A stretch of 32,193 bases of DNA from Jaenimonas drosophilae. Its lineage: Eukaryota; Euglenozoa; Kinetoplastea; Trypanosomatida; Trypanosomatidae. Below are positions 19,128-28,178 of this stretch, piece by piece. The position numbers and the translations under genes are program-made. The notes under the pieces were generated by a model. It did not search any database and was not told the origin of the DNA. It saw only the letters and a list, made by a program, of their open reading frames with translations. The stretch lies in the NCBI GenBank assembly GCA_030849065.1, contig JASAON010001455.1, positions 1 to 32,193 on the forward strand, written 5' to 3'. The number at the start of each line of letters is the position of its first letter. Position 1 is the stretch's first letter.

Positions 19128-20453
19128 TCACTCAGGGAGGATGTTGTTGGCCCGCATCTCTTCTGGTGTGCAGCTGCAAACGGTGCAGGTTCCACTGTAC
19201 CACGTGTGGTCATAGACGCTGAAGGACCAGAGAAGATTGCTGCAGTTGGTGCTCTCCATGGTGGCGTTGTCTTGGCACAGTTGCCACAGCACTTTATCAT
19301 CATCGTTCTTGGCGTTGTTGTAGTTGGTGTTGTAGTTGTTGTTGTTGTTGTTGTTGTTGTTGTCTGACGACGTGTCCGGTTCAAGCGGCGCCTCTTCGTC
19401 CTCCAGCTTCACGCTCGCGTTAAACACAGGATCCTCCCACACCTCATGTGGGGAGTGCTGATACCCGTAGGCGAGAGGAAGAATATGTGGCACGATGTCA
19501 CGCCGATGCACCACACGCGAGGAGGTGGCCGAGGCGTTGTTGATCATCTCCGCCACCCACGACGCAAAGGCCAGGTTGCCCAATCGCGGTGCGCCAAATG
19601 TGATGAGGTCCACGTGAGGGATGCCATGTTTCCTCCTCCCCCACCACGTCTGCTCCACCATCGGGGGATCATGAAGCCAGGCCGTGAGGAGATCCATGGC
19701 GCAGAGCACCGCCACTGCACCACCCAACGAATGGCCCGTGATGAGTACTTCATAGTGCGGATACGTCTGTTGCAGCACCGCCACATCCTTCAAGAGGTAC
19801 CCACGTAGGCTGTCGTAGACCTTGTAGAAGCCCGTGTGTACCATGCAACCCACACATGTTGTTGTTGTTGATGATGATGATGTATGCTGCAATCCATACT
19901 GAGTGGCCAGATGTGGTTGAAGCTCGGTGTAGTTGCTCCACTCCACCTGCACATTCTCTATCCAGTTGGCCAAGTTGCTCGTCCCACGAAAGGCCACGAC
20001 GATGCGCTGCGCCACCACATCAACACCACTAAAGGCCAGGGTGGACCATGATGTGTTGTCATAAATGCGGTATGGCACAAAGTGCGCAAGAACCTCTGCA
20101 CATGTAGAGCCACAATTCCATTGTGTAATGTGCTCAATGCGGCAGTACGTTGCCTTGGCGTAGTGAAGGGCCAACCAAGATTTTTCGCGTGAATAGGTTG
20201 GTGTTGCTACGTCGGAGAAGCTAAACCACACATCTGTCAGCGTGATGCCAACAAGAAGCAACAGAGGAAGCAACCCAACGAGGAGGAGGAGCTGGTGAAT
20301 GGTGTGCCAGAGGCACTGAGATGGTTGTGGGGCGATAAGCAAGTGAGAAGATGCCTCATCATCATCCTGATCGGAGTTGATTGAAGATGAGTAGATGGAG
20401 ATGGCCTCGCACCCATCCTCATGGGTGTGGGTCTTGGCATACTCCATTGGCAT
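19128..20453 (-). CDS. Membrane-anchored class 3 (fungal-type) lipase, 441 aa
   Basis: A serine hydrolase of the lipase class 3 family, expected to cleave acyl esters of glycerolipids. Residues 1-46 are polar and acidic, and a hydrophobic segment at about 52-72 acts as a signal anchor, so the catalytic part probably faces a lumen or the cell exterior. The oxyanion-side strand VVAFRGT is at 152-158. The nucleophile elbow GHSLGG is at 240-245 (Ser242). FGAPRLGN at 287-294 follows, then Asp319 in RRDIVPHILP. His416 in YDHTWYSG matches the catalytic His of the Thermomyces-type lipases. So the full Ser-Asp-His triad is present. A poly-Asn run (365-373) sits in an acidic loop between Asp and His. 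Several Cys (200, 203, 393, 404, 423, 426, 428) and NxS/T sites suggest a secreted or lumenal domain. The start follows an excellent acceptor; a second ATG two codons in is an alternative. The substrate is unknown. Confidence 0.92.
   Translation of the reverse strand: MPMEYAKTHTHEDGCEAISIYSSSINSDQDDDEASSHLLIAPQPSQCLWHTIHQLLLLVGLLPLLLLVGITLTDVWFSFSDVATPTYSREKSWLALHYAKATYCRIEHITQWNCGSTCAEVLAHFVPYRIYDNTSWSTLAFSGVDVVAQRIVVAFRGTSNLANWIENVQVEWSNYTELQPHLATQYGLQHTSSSSTTTTCVGCMVHTGFYKVYDSLRGYLLKDVAVLQQTYPHYEVLITGHSLGGAVAVLCAMDLLTAWLHDPPMVEQTWWGRRKHGIPHVDLITFGAPRLGNLAFASWVAEMINNASATSSRVVHRRDIVPHILPLAYGYQHSPHEVWEDPVFNASVKLEDEEAPLEPDTSSDNNNNNNNNNYNTNYNNAKNDDDKVLWQLCQDNATMESTNCSNLLWSFSVYDHTWYSGTCTVCSCTPEEMRANNILPE
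19335..19363. repeat. (GTT)n repeat inside the lipase CDS
   Basis: GTT triplets on plus, AAC in sense, encode the poly-Asn run at residues 365-373. Imperfect GTT/GTA copies extend it toward 19320. Confidence 0.9.
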
Positions 20454-20465
20454 GTGTAGTCGTGG

Positions 20466-20500
20466 CTGTGCGAGACGAATGAAAGAAAAAAAAAAATATT
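20466..20500 (-). promoter_or_regulatory. Putative trans-splice acceptor for the lipase
   Basis: On the minus strand, T12 followed by CTTTCATTCGTCTCGCACAG, with the AG at 20467-20466. This is the clearest polypyrimidine-AG in the window. The predicted 5' UTR is about 12 nt. Confidence 0.65.
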
Positions 20501-21006
20501 GATGATCCTTATCTTAATATTTTCTTGCAATCAACGAGGGTCAAACAATGAATGCAAAACTGTGGAGTATTTCCTCTTTACGTATGTGGTGCCTAAACAC
20601 CCTGCCCTAGTGTGCAGAAACAAGATGAGGTGATGAAAAGGCACAGATATGTGGCAAAGACGTACAACCTTCGTGGATACAACATTGTGTGTGTGTGTGT
20701 GTGTGTTTGGTGGACCCTACACCACAGCAGCATCAAGAAACAATGGCACATGTGTGCTGCAGAGCACACGCCCCCACTGGGGAAAGGAGGGAGAGGGAGA
20801 GAAGGAGGGCAACATGAATCTGCGACGAAGCTGCATCGATGGCGTGGGTGTGTATGAGGGGTGCGCGATGTTGCGTTGATGCTGTTGTTATTTGGTATTC
20901 AACCAACTCCAATCAGATGCAGCTCTTGCCGTTCTGTACAACACAAACGCACGCACATCAAAAACAAAACAAAAAAAAGCTACACTTCATCACCATGATG
21001 TCCACT

Positions 21007-21018
21007 GGGGGGGGGGGG
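21007..21018. repeat. G12 homopolymer
   Basis: Twelve consecutive G on the plus strand (C12 on the transcribed-sense strand), about 180 nt downstream of the stop codon at 21195. It is the only G or C homopolymer of this length here. Confidence 0.85.
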
Positions 21019-21194
21019 ACAACTGCTTCCACGTAGAGAGAAGCTCGAAGATAGTTGCACGCATTCACACGTACGCACAAAAGGCCATGTATAGCAGAGC
21101 TGCACCAAGGTCAGCCAACCAAACCAACCACAACACACAAAGAGAACAACAACACCAACGAAGCACATGCAGCATGTGGTACGGCACGCATGGG

Positions 21195-23123
21195 TTAAAC
21201 CATCCCTTCCTCCCTCGCTGCACCACTAAGACGTATCGCCACAATGCGCGCAACGAGCACCATTCTGCCAAGAAGCATGAAGTCGAGGCCCAGCACCAAC
21301 AACAGCAAACCGCCCATGCAGCACATGGGAACCATCGTTTGCTGCACCGCAGACATCATGGATGATTGGCAGGTATTCATATAATTTTGCAAGTGTGGGT
21401 TGGTACAGTTGCAGAGAGATGCCCGCTCATCTTCGCTACTTGCGTAGCCACACGGAACATCAAAGCCAGAACAGCTGTGCAGGAGGTAGTAGGTGCATAC
21501 ATCATGCCGTCCAGCATCTGTGGAGCCGAGCTGCAGCAAAAAGCTCTTCACGGTGCTCTGCATCAAGTCCGAGGTTGATCCAACCACGAAGAGGATACAC
21601 ACCAACATGGTTGCTAGCAGCAAGAGGCCTCGCATCATGGCGAGCTTCGCCAGGAATCGGTTCATTGGGATACGCATCACCGTGGAGTGATAGAGTGAGA
21701 AACACACGGTTAACGTACATAGCACCGCGGTGATCATCGTCGCGCCGCGCATTTGCTCTAAAAAGGGCAGCAGAAAGAGAGCCTCAGCAGCGATGTAGGT
21801 GATGCCCATGTAGAGGAGCCACGCACACACCAACACAAGCTCCATCAAGGCGATGAAAAATGTTTGGCGTGGAATGTTCGTGAGGAAGAGGATGCCGGTG
21901 CGCTGAAAGAGGCCAGGTGGTGCGCGATATTGCTGCATGAGCTGCTCCACGGTGCGTGGCTGACGGCGCTTGTCTGAGGCCTTCTTCATATCCCGCGCAA
22001 CCTTCACGAGATAGCGCAGTTCTTGCCGCGCAATGCGCAGGAGCACATCATCATCAACCCTCCCCTCACAGGCACATCGGCTATCCATGAAGTGGCGCAA
22101 GCTCACCTGACGTGGGTTGTTTCCCTGGCTGCAGTGCACCAAGTAACGGCGTACATACATGCGCAAACACTGCAGGTCTGCAAGATGTCGTGATGGGTCG
22201 TGGAAGATCTTGAAGATGGAGCTTGATGGATCACGTGCGAAGACCACATCGTGGATGCGGCTGCGTGTGAAGGTCATGAAGGGAATGGGCCCTCCGCACT
22301 CATGAACGTTGCCAAGACGATTGCGTTGTTTGATGGGGGCGGCAAGCAGTGATTCTAGCACTGCGTCTGCCATCACCACTGGAGTAGCAACTCCATGATC
22401 CTCCATGTGGTGGCCATCCTCATCCACATCAGCACCAACGTTGCTGTGCTCCACCGTGGCCGGGTTGCGCAGGGCTGTTACATCCTCCGCGACGGAGGCG
22501 ATGTGGTGCGCTGATGCATTACAACCACCAACATCGTGCGCAGCTTCTGCTCGACCACTTGCAGCAACGAGATGGTTGGTGAGGTGCTCAACCTCCTCAT
22601 AGACCTCCATCTGGCGTAGTTGGTAGGCCATCTCCGTCATGCGGTGTACGTGCATCAACACCACCGTATTGAGGCTGAGCGAGGCAACAAGACCTTCGTA
22701 GAAGATGAGCTCACCACCTTCCTGATTTGGTACATCACTGGTGTCGGCGCAAAACGAAACACACCGGCCAATGATCTTCAGCTCGGGTGCAGAGAGTGGC
22801 GGGAGGTGCGTCATGGGCGCGTGCACAGTCATCTCAATCGCATCGGCGGCGTGGAGCAAATCGGCCAGCTCGCGATCCTCCGTGGCGCGATGAAGAAGGC
22901 CGGTATGATCAGGAGCAACCCAACTATCTGCCACCGCTTCGGTTGGTGGTGCTCCTGATGCTTCATTTGATGTACGCACCTCCTCCATCATCTCTTCACT
23001 CACGGGAGCAGGTTGATCATGAACCTCCGCGAAGAGTGGTGCCTCTTCCGCAGCCGCGGAGAGAAGAGGATCTGCCGCACCCGCACCTTCTCTGCGGTCA
23101 TCATTCATGGTTAAACACAACAT
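21195..23123 (-). CDS. Four-pass membrane protein, tetraspanin-like C-terminal half (642 aa)
   Basis: Not assignable to a named gene. I start at 23123, the first ATG after the AG at 23144-23143; the ATG at 23108 (637 aa) is the alternative, and the frame stays open up to a non-ATG codon at 23234. Residues 1-about 400 are soluble, acidic near the N-terminus and His/Asp-rich at 230-245. A basic conserved-looking block (about 300-400) contains IFHDPSRHLADLQCLRMYVRRYL and CxC at 350-352. Four hydrophobic segments follow at about 421-444, 461-482, 494-516 and 596-625. The loop between the third and fourth is about 80 residues with six Cys, including CSG near 551-553. Three close helices, a Cys-rich large loop and a fourth helix is the tetraspanin plan, but a tetraspanin with a 400-residue cytosolic front is unusual and the canonical CCG is absent. 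Call by topology only. Confidence 0.82.
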   Translation of the reverse strand: MLCLTMNDDRREGAGAADPLLSAAAEEAPLFAEVHDQPAPVSEEMMEEVRTSNEASGAPPTEAVADSWVAPDHTGLLHRATEDRELADLLHAADAIEMTVHAPMTHLPPLSAPELKIIGRCVSFCADTSDVPNQEGGELIFYEGLVASLSLNTVVLMHVHRMTEMAYQLRQMEVYEEVEHLTNHLVAASGRAEAAHDVGGCNASAHHIASVAEDVTALRNPATVEHSNVGADVDEDGHHMEDHGVATPVVMADAVLESLLAAPIKQRNRLGNVHECGGPIPFMTFTRSRIHDVVFARDPSSSIFKIFHDPSRHLADLQCLRMYVRRYLVHCSQGNNPRQVSLRHFMDSRCACEGRVDDDVLLRIARQELRYLVKVARDMKKASDKRRQPRTVEQLMQQYRAPPGLFQRTGILFLTNIPRQTFFIALMELVLVCAWLLYMGITYIAAEALFLLPFLEQMRGATMITAVLCTLTVCFSLYHSTVMRIPMNRFLAKLAMMRGLLLLATMLVCILFVVGSTSDLMQSTVKSFLLQLGSTDAGRHDVCTYYLLHSCSGFDVPCGYASSEDERASLCNCTNPHLQNYMNTCQSSMMSAVQQTMVPMCCMGGLLLLVLGLDFMLLGRMVLVARIVAIRLSGAAREEGMV

Positions 23124-23329
23124 ACAACCAAACGACGTACTCCTGTGCAGTGTGAGTGCGTGTGCTAAATTGGTTTTTTTTTGTGTAGTTGTTATAGATG
23201 ATGATGCTGATGGTAATGATCGAATCAAGCACACATCAACACAAGAAAGACAAAGAACGAAGCGAATTCACTGCAAACAACGTCACCGTACTTGTTTTGG
23301 GTGTAGAGAGAGGTGCCTCGTCTGGATAC

Positions 23330-23357
<28 letters not shown>
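23330..23357. repeat. (GT)n microsatellite
   Basis: About 28 nt of GT, roughly 190 nt upstream of the proposed acceptor for the membrane-protein gene. Confidence 0.9.
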
Positions 23358-23360
<3 letters not shown>

Positions 23361-23549
23361 AGGCCCCCACACAGTGTGTGCGGAGCACAGATCAAGGAAA
23401 GATTGTTGATGATGATATTTGTGGAGCGCTGAACAACAAAACAGAAACACAAAAAAAAGATGAAGAATGAGCTTGATAGGTGGGAATCTCGACAAAGGAA
23501 GAAAAAAAACGTAGAGCTACGAAAACAACACTAATGCTTCCTGTGCTTT

Positions 23550-23578
23550 CATGATGATGATGATGATGATGATGATGA
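23550..23578. repeat. (ATG)n trinucleotide repeat
   Basis: About nine to ten ATG copies on plus (CAT on minus) in non-coding DNA. Confidence 0.9.
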
Positions 23579-23921
23579 GAGGGGGTGAAAGTATAAGATG
23601 GATGAAGTCGTAGCACACACAGATAGATGGATGGGCTGCATCCGCTCAGCGAAATGGAGATGCCAGTATGGCGAATATAATGCGTTGTTCTGATGTAGTT
23701 CTCTCTCATGCCCGCGGCCACTTCTGTTGGCCATGAAGAACGAAGAATTCTGCTCCATCGCGACCGAGCTGCTCCGGCACACTGCACGGCAAAAAAAAAA
23801 AAAAGGATGTGTGTGCGTGCATGTAGGTGGAGGAGCAGCTCAGTGCTCTAGCTATCATGTTGCCGAAATACGTGCACCATAGCACTTCTCCTCACGCACA
23901 GTCGCACATCATCTCCATCAC

Positions 23922-23953
23922 AATGATGATGATGATGATGATGATGATGATGT
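23922..23953. repeat. (ATG)n trinucleotide repeat
   Basis: About ten ATG copies, a second instance of the same triplet 370 nt from the first, in the same orientation. Confidence 0.9.
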
Positions 23954-24503
23954 TTGTTGGAGGAGTGCGGTGCATCGTTGAACATGGGGTCTACGCGAGA
24001 GGAACGGCTCCAACCTCTGCTGATTAGGGTGCGTCTATGTTTTTGTTTGGTGTGTTTTCCGGCAGGAATGGAAAAAAAAAAAACATGAGAATAACAAAAA
24101 TCAACGACAACAACAACAGCGATGCGTGAGTCGGCGAGCTACCAAGTGCCTCCATCACCACCACATACATCAGCCGTTTATACCTCTGCGATAATGATGT
24201 AGATGATGATCAGTGGAGATGCACGTACGCAGATTCAATTGACCACACCAACACCACCGTTTGCCAATCATTCCGCAATGGCATTGTGTTGTGGGTGGGT
24301 GCGTTGCTGCTGCGCTTCTTCTGCATTCATCTCCACACAACATCATCATCGCAATCTATTATTTCTCTATATATCGAGCAAAAAGAAGCAAAAAAAAAAA
24401 CCGTCGCACCACCGCCATGATGGAAGTTGTTGATGGATGCTAAATCTAGTTGTGCGTCACGCACACACACACACGCAGGCCATCATCTTCCTTTTCCTTA
24501 GCA

Positions 24504-27032
24504 CTAAATGTAGTGCTCCTTGATGAGGTTATAGAGAATGGCTTTGGTATCGCGAAGTCTGGCGTTGGCCTCCTCAGATTCCATCGCCACCGAGGCGAGC
24601 GGAAACGTTCGTCGCTGAGAGCTCCCCGGCCTGCTGTAGCTTACAACGCTCCACTCAGAGCTCAACATCACCTCCCCACCATCCTGAAAACACACCTGCA
24701 CGGATTTGTTGGAGAGCCGGAAGACCAACGCCTCCGGTGTGCGCAGCCAACGCTTCACGTACACCGTTGTCTCGCCCAGATCGCCGCGGGTCGGCGGTGT
24801 GCGTCGTCCAGTTCTGCCCGGTGGCGAAATGGAGCAGGAGCAACGCTCCACCTGCACCTCCTCCTTCCCGCTGTGTGTGCGCTCCAGATAGTTTCTAAAG
24901 TACTTGATGAGGAGCACCTTCTTATCCATCTCCTCGCCATGTTGGCCCATCATGAAGGTCTGGAGCTGATCGCGTGAGTACATTCCGAGCTCGCCATTCC
25001 GTCGGCGCATCTCCACCTTCACACGCGTGAAGTACTCCACTTCATCACTCTGCGGCGACCACACCAGCTTTGTAGAGTCGTTGAAGTGCGCGCCAACATG
25101 GCCGTTGCTCAGGTAATAGCCCAGGCCGTACTTCACGGAAAAATCTGCGCAGTGCGTCACCCACACCGATGGTGCCTCGGCCAACATCTTCATCTCATCC
25201 TCAGATTTTATCTCATCATGTTGTTGATGTTGTTGTTGGTTGTTGTTTTTGTGGCTCATCTCTGCAGGCTGCGCGACGGCATCTCCGCGGCCACCACGCA
25301 TCGAGGAGGAGGATGGCCGCGACGTGCCACGACGTGTTTCGGCCTCCAACAACGTTTGATGAAGCTGATCATGCAATGTGGTCAGCTCCTTGCGCTCATC
25401 GTCTTCGTCCGCGGGAGCTGGCGCGCTGGACGAGGGCTGCGCTGGAGTGGGAGCCACGCGGGTGGTGCGATGATGAAGCTCATCCAATCCTCCAGCAGAT
25501 GCTGTTGTTGGCGTTGTTGGTGAACGTGCGGAGTCCAGCACCACGGGACGACGTACACCAACATTGGCGTTGGCGTTGGTGTGTGAAGATGGAGGAGGAG
25601 GTAAGGCTGGAGTGGCGAAGTGGCCGCCAAAGCGGGTTGATGTTGGCGGAGGTGCTGCCGGATGAATGGTTGGCGCACGATCGCTGAAGCGGCGGTGTGC
25701 CATGGCCGTTGATGGCTGCGATGGCGGAGCAGCGGTGGAGGCGGCCACATACCCCTCCACACGTCCAGATGAGGTCGGAGGTGGTGGGCGAAGAGCTGCG
25801 CCATCCATCATCATCATCGCCGGTGTGCGGCGTGGCTCTGCGGCGTTGATCTTCGCGCCGGCAGAGTGGCAGCGTGGGCTGGTGGGCTCACCACTTACCG
25901 GCGCGTTGGCGCTCAACGGCCGCAACATCTCTCGTGGGCGTCCATCGCGACTACTGCGCGACCGTTTTGGGTCTGCCGCCGATCCGCATCGCTCGGCGCC
26001 ATGCTGTACAGCCACGGCGGGTGCGATGGGGCGCCCACGATGATCTCCGCGCGGTGCGTGTGCGAGGCTGAGGAAGGTGGATGGGGCTGAGGAGGGTGAG
26101 GAGGCAAAGAAGCGGTGCGTGCGTATATCAATCAGTGTTGGCCGATTGGTTGGCCTACTCTGCAAGATGCTTTGGATGAGATCACGTGCGGTGTCGGGGA
26201 TGTTAATGGGGAGCTCATAACTGCAGTTGCGAATGCGGCTGTAGGTGCTCTCCACGTCCTCCATCTGAAAAGGTGGTTGGCCAACAAGAAGTGTGTAGAG
26301 TATCACACCCATCGACCACGTATCCACTTCAAAACTGTGGCCCTGGCTGCGACGATCTAAGATTTCTGGTGCGATGTAGTTTGGTGTGCCACACACCGTG
26401 CGTTTGCGCTCTCCGTCGTAGTGGAGCTCCGCGGCGAGACCAAAATCACCAATCTTAATATTCATATCCGCATCGAGCATGATGTTTCCGGGCTTCAAAT
26501 CGCGATGAATGACGTTGTTTTCGTGCATGTACTGCAGGGCAGAGAGGCACTGCAGCATCACGTACTGTGTTTCCGCCACACTAAAAGGGCGGACCTTGAG
26601 GAGCTCCATCAAGGTGCCAGAGTCGCAGAGCTCCAACAACATATACACGTTGTACTTATCACGGAAGGTGCGAATGAAGCGCACCACATGTTTGTGCTGC
26701 ATACGTCGGTGAATGGCAATCTCACTGTGGAGCTTCTGCATCGTCTTTGGTTTCTCCAGCATGGTGTTGCTAACCACCTTGAGCGCGAAGCTCTTCATGT
26801 GTTCGTCCTGCACTTCGTAGCACTTGGCAAAGCCTCCTTTCCCGAGGATGCGACCACAGCGGTACTTGGCCACAACGTTGCCGTGCAAATCATGTTCGTA
26901 AACGAAGGTGGAGCTCTTGAACGTGGGTGGGGCATCGTTGGTGTTGGCGGCATGCGAGGGAGGAGCCATCGGGGGAGGCCCACCCATCTCACGCCGACTT
27001 CCTCCCACCTGCGGGCCGTAGTTCCGGTACAT
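24504..27032 (-). CDS. PLK: Polo-like kinase (842 aa)
   Basis: A Ser/Thr kinase of the polo family, which in kinetoplastids acts in duplication and segregation of basal body, flagellum-attachment and other cytoskeletal structures. A Pro-rich N-terminus precedes the kinase domain (about 57-309): Gly loop GKGGFAK 64-70, Lys85, Glu104, catalytic HRD 176-178 with LKPGN, DFG 196-198, activation-loop Thr212 in KRTVCGTPNYIAPE (the PLK1 Thr210 position) and APE 221-223. A long Pro/Ser/Ala-rich linker (about 310-615) includes Met and Asn/Gln/His runs. Polo box 1 starts at about 622 with the hallmark KYGLGYYLSNGHVG; polo box 2 spans about 756-812 with VQVCFQDGG. By alignment from memory to human PLK1, Trp414 is Cys628 and His538/Lys540 are Gly785/Glu787, so the usual phosphopeptide pocket looks lost. 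The start is the first ATG after the AG at 27058-27057. The length slightly exceeds that of known trypanosome PLK, mainly through the linker. Confidence 0.96.
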   Translation of the reverse strand: MYRNYGPQVGGSRREMGGPPPMAPPSHAANTNDAPPTFKSSTFVYEHDLHGNVVAKYRCGRILGKGGFAKCYEVQDEHMKSFALKVVSNTMLEKPKTMQKLHSEIAIHRRMQHKHVVRFIRTFRDKYNVYMLLELCDSGTLMELLKVRPFSVAETQYVMLQCLSALQYMHENNVIHRDLKPGNIMLDADMNIKIGDFGLAAELHYDGERKRTVCGTPNYIAPEILDRRSQGHSFEVDTWSMGVILYTLLVGQPPFQMEDVESTYSRIRNCSYELPINIPDTARDLIQSILQSRPTNRPTLIDIRTHRFFASSPSSAPSTFLSLAHAPRGDHRGRPIAPAVAVQHGAERCGSAADPKRSRSSRDGRPREMLRPLSANAPVSGEPTSPRCHSAGAKINAAEPRRTPAMMMMDGAALRPPPPTSSGRVEGYVAASTAAPPSQPSTAMAHRRFSDRAPTIHPAAPPPTSTRFGGHFATPALPPPPSSHTNANANVGVRRPVVLDSARSPTTPTTASAGGLDELHHRTTRVAPTPAQPSSSAPAPADEDDERKELTTLHDQLHQTLLEAETRRGTSRPSSSSMRGGRGDAVAQPAEMSHKNNNQQQHQQHDEIKSEDEMKMLAEAPSVWVTHCADFSVKYGLGYYLSNGHVGAHFNDSTKLVWSPQSDEVEYFTRVKVEMRRRNGELGMYSRDQLQTFMMGQHGEEMDKKVLLIKYFRNYLERTHSGKEEVQVERCSCSISPPGRTGRRTPPTRGDLGETTVYVKRWLRTPEALVFRLSNKSVQVCFQDGGEVMLSSEWSVVSYSRPGSSQRRTFPLASVAMESEEANARLRDTKAILYNLIKEHYI

Positions 27033-27056
27033 GATGGGACGATGGTCTGTGTGCTT

Positions 27057-27075
27057 CTACAGAAAACAAATCTAT
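27057..27075 (-). promoter_or_regulatory. Putative trans-splice acceptor for the polo-like kinase
   Basis: On the minus strand ATTTGTTTTCTGTAG, with the AG at 27058-27057. No ATG intervenes before the start at 27032, so the 5' UTR would be about 24 nt. Confidence 0.55.
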
Positions 27076-27818
27076 ATTGTGTGTGCTTGTGTGTTGTTGG
27101 CGGAGTGTCTCTGAAGAAGAACAACTGCAATTGTGTGCGATGATGCCTCAATCAGGATTGCGTCGTTGATGAGCTCGTTGATTGGCACACACACTCACGT
27201 GTTCTGCGTCAAAAAAAAAATCTGTAGCACTTGCACACACAAAAAAAAACACGGCGTGAGGATACGATGGATCTCGCTAGCGGTACTTTCTGGTTGGCTG
27301 AGCGTTGGTGCTGTAAATGCGTCGGACGTATGACGCACAACACTCGTACCTCTCGCGTGTGGCAAATCTATGAAGAGAGATTGTGTGAAACCTAAAAGCA
27401 GAATCAGAAACAAACATGAAGTCGGGTGGGAAGTTGGGTGAAGATGGCAGACATTAGGCAAGCAAAGCACATGTATGACTGCAACAGTGTTGCCGAAATC
27501 ATTCATGACTTAGAAAAACAAATAAATGTTGTTGATGGTGAGGGTGTGGAAGTCCGTTTGTGGGTGGTGCACGCAACAGTTTCATCGTCGTCGTGGAAAC
27601 ACACCACAACACACCCTCACGAGAGAGAAGAAGAAAAGAAGAACAGAAGAACTCACCGTGCATAACATTACTGGAAATCTGATCTTATACGTTTCTTTGG
27701 GACCAACCGTGATGCAGAGTGATGCTCCGTCAACCAAAAGTAGCAAGAGAGTGCGTTGATGGAGCCGCCAACAGAACTACCGCAGCCGCACCTCCACAAT
27801 TAGCAATGTTTGTCTTTT

Positions 27819-27820
<2 letters not shown>

Positions 27821-27858
<38 letters not shown>

Positions 27859-27859
27859 A
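27821..27859. repeat. (GTT)n trinucleotide repeat
   Basis: About thirteen GTT copies, the longest trinucleotide run in the window. It is non-coding and in the same orientation as the poly-Asn-coding copies. Confidence 0.92.
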
Positions 27860-28122
27860 GTGATTGCGTGCGTTTTGGTAAATGTTTTTTTTTTTTGATG
27901 GAGTGGGTGCAGGTTACGGCGTCTGTGTGGCAGCACGCATCAGGCCCCCCTCTACGTGGCTTCTTCCTCTCATGCATGCGCGCACAAACGGCGGATGAAA
28001 AAGCCATCACGTCTAAATCTTCCTCCATTGTTGTTGCGTGGGCAATCATCATCGGTTGTGGGTGGCGGATGCACAACACACACACGCACACCAAAGTACA
28101 TCAAAGAACACACCATCGTGAG

Positions 28123-28147
28123 GATGATGATGATGATGATGATGATC
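28123..28147. repeat. (GAT)n trinucleotide repeat
   Basis: About eight GAT copies just downstream of the uridine kinase stop codon, so probably in its 3' UTR. Confidence 0.88.
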
Positions 28148-28178
28148 TTCGTCCACCTACTTCACGTTTCCTTCATCT

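Larger units (their letters stand above)
20454..21194. other. Gap between lipase and four-pass membrane protein
   Basis: The gap contains the lipase acceptor, a (GT)n run at 20686-20706, a run of twelve G at 21007-21018, and the 3' UTR of the membrane-protein gene. No supported ORF. Confidence 0.5.
23124..24503. other. 1.4-kb gap upstream of the four-pass membrane protein
   Basis: The gap holds the proposed acceptor for the membrane-protein gene (AG at 23144-23143), (GT)n at 23330-23357, two (ATG)n runs at 23550-23578 and 23922-23953, poly-A runs and the 3' UTR of the polo-like kinase. No supported ORF on either strand. Confidence 0.5.
27033..28178. other. 1.1-kb gap between kinase genes
   Basis: The gap holds the PLK acceptor and the 3' UTR of the uridine kinase gene. 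It contains (GTT)n at 27821-27859, (GAT)n at 28123-28147, and poly-A or poly-T runs near 27210, 27240 and 27885. No supported ORF. Two overlapping plus-strand ORFs near 27426-27759 have no recognisable character. Confidence 0.5.

Noticed and set aside
23124..23234. Extended start of the four-pass membrane protein
   Set aside because: It begins at a GTG codon and reads through poly-A and the proposed splice tract.
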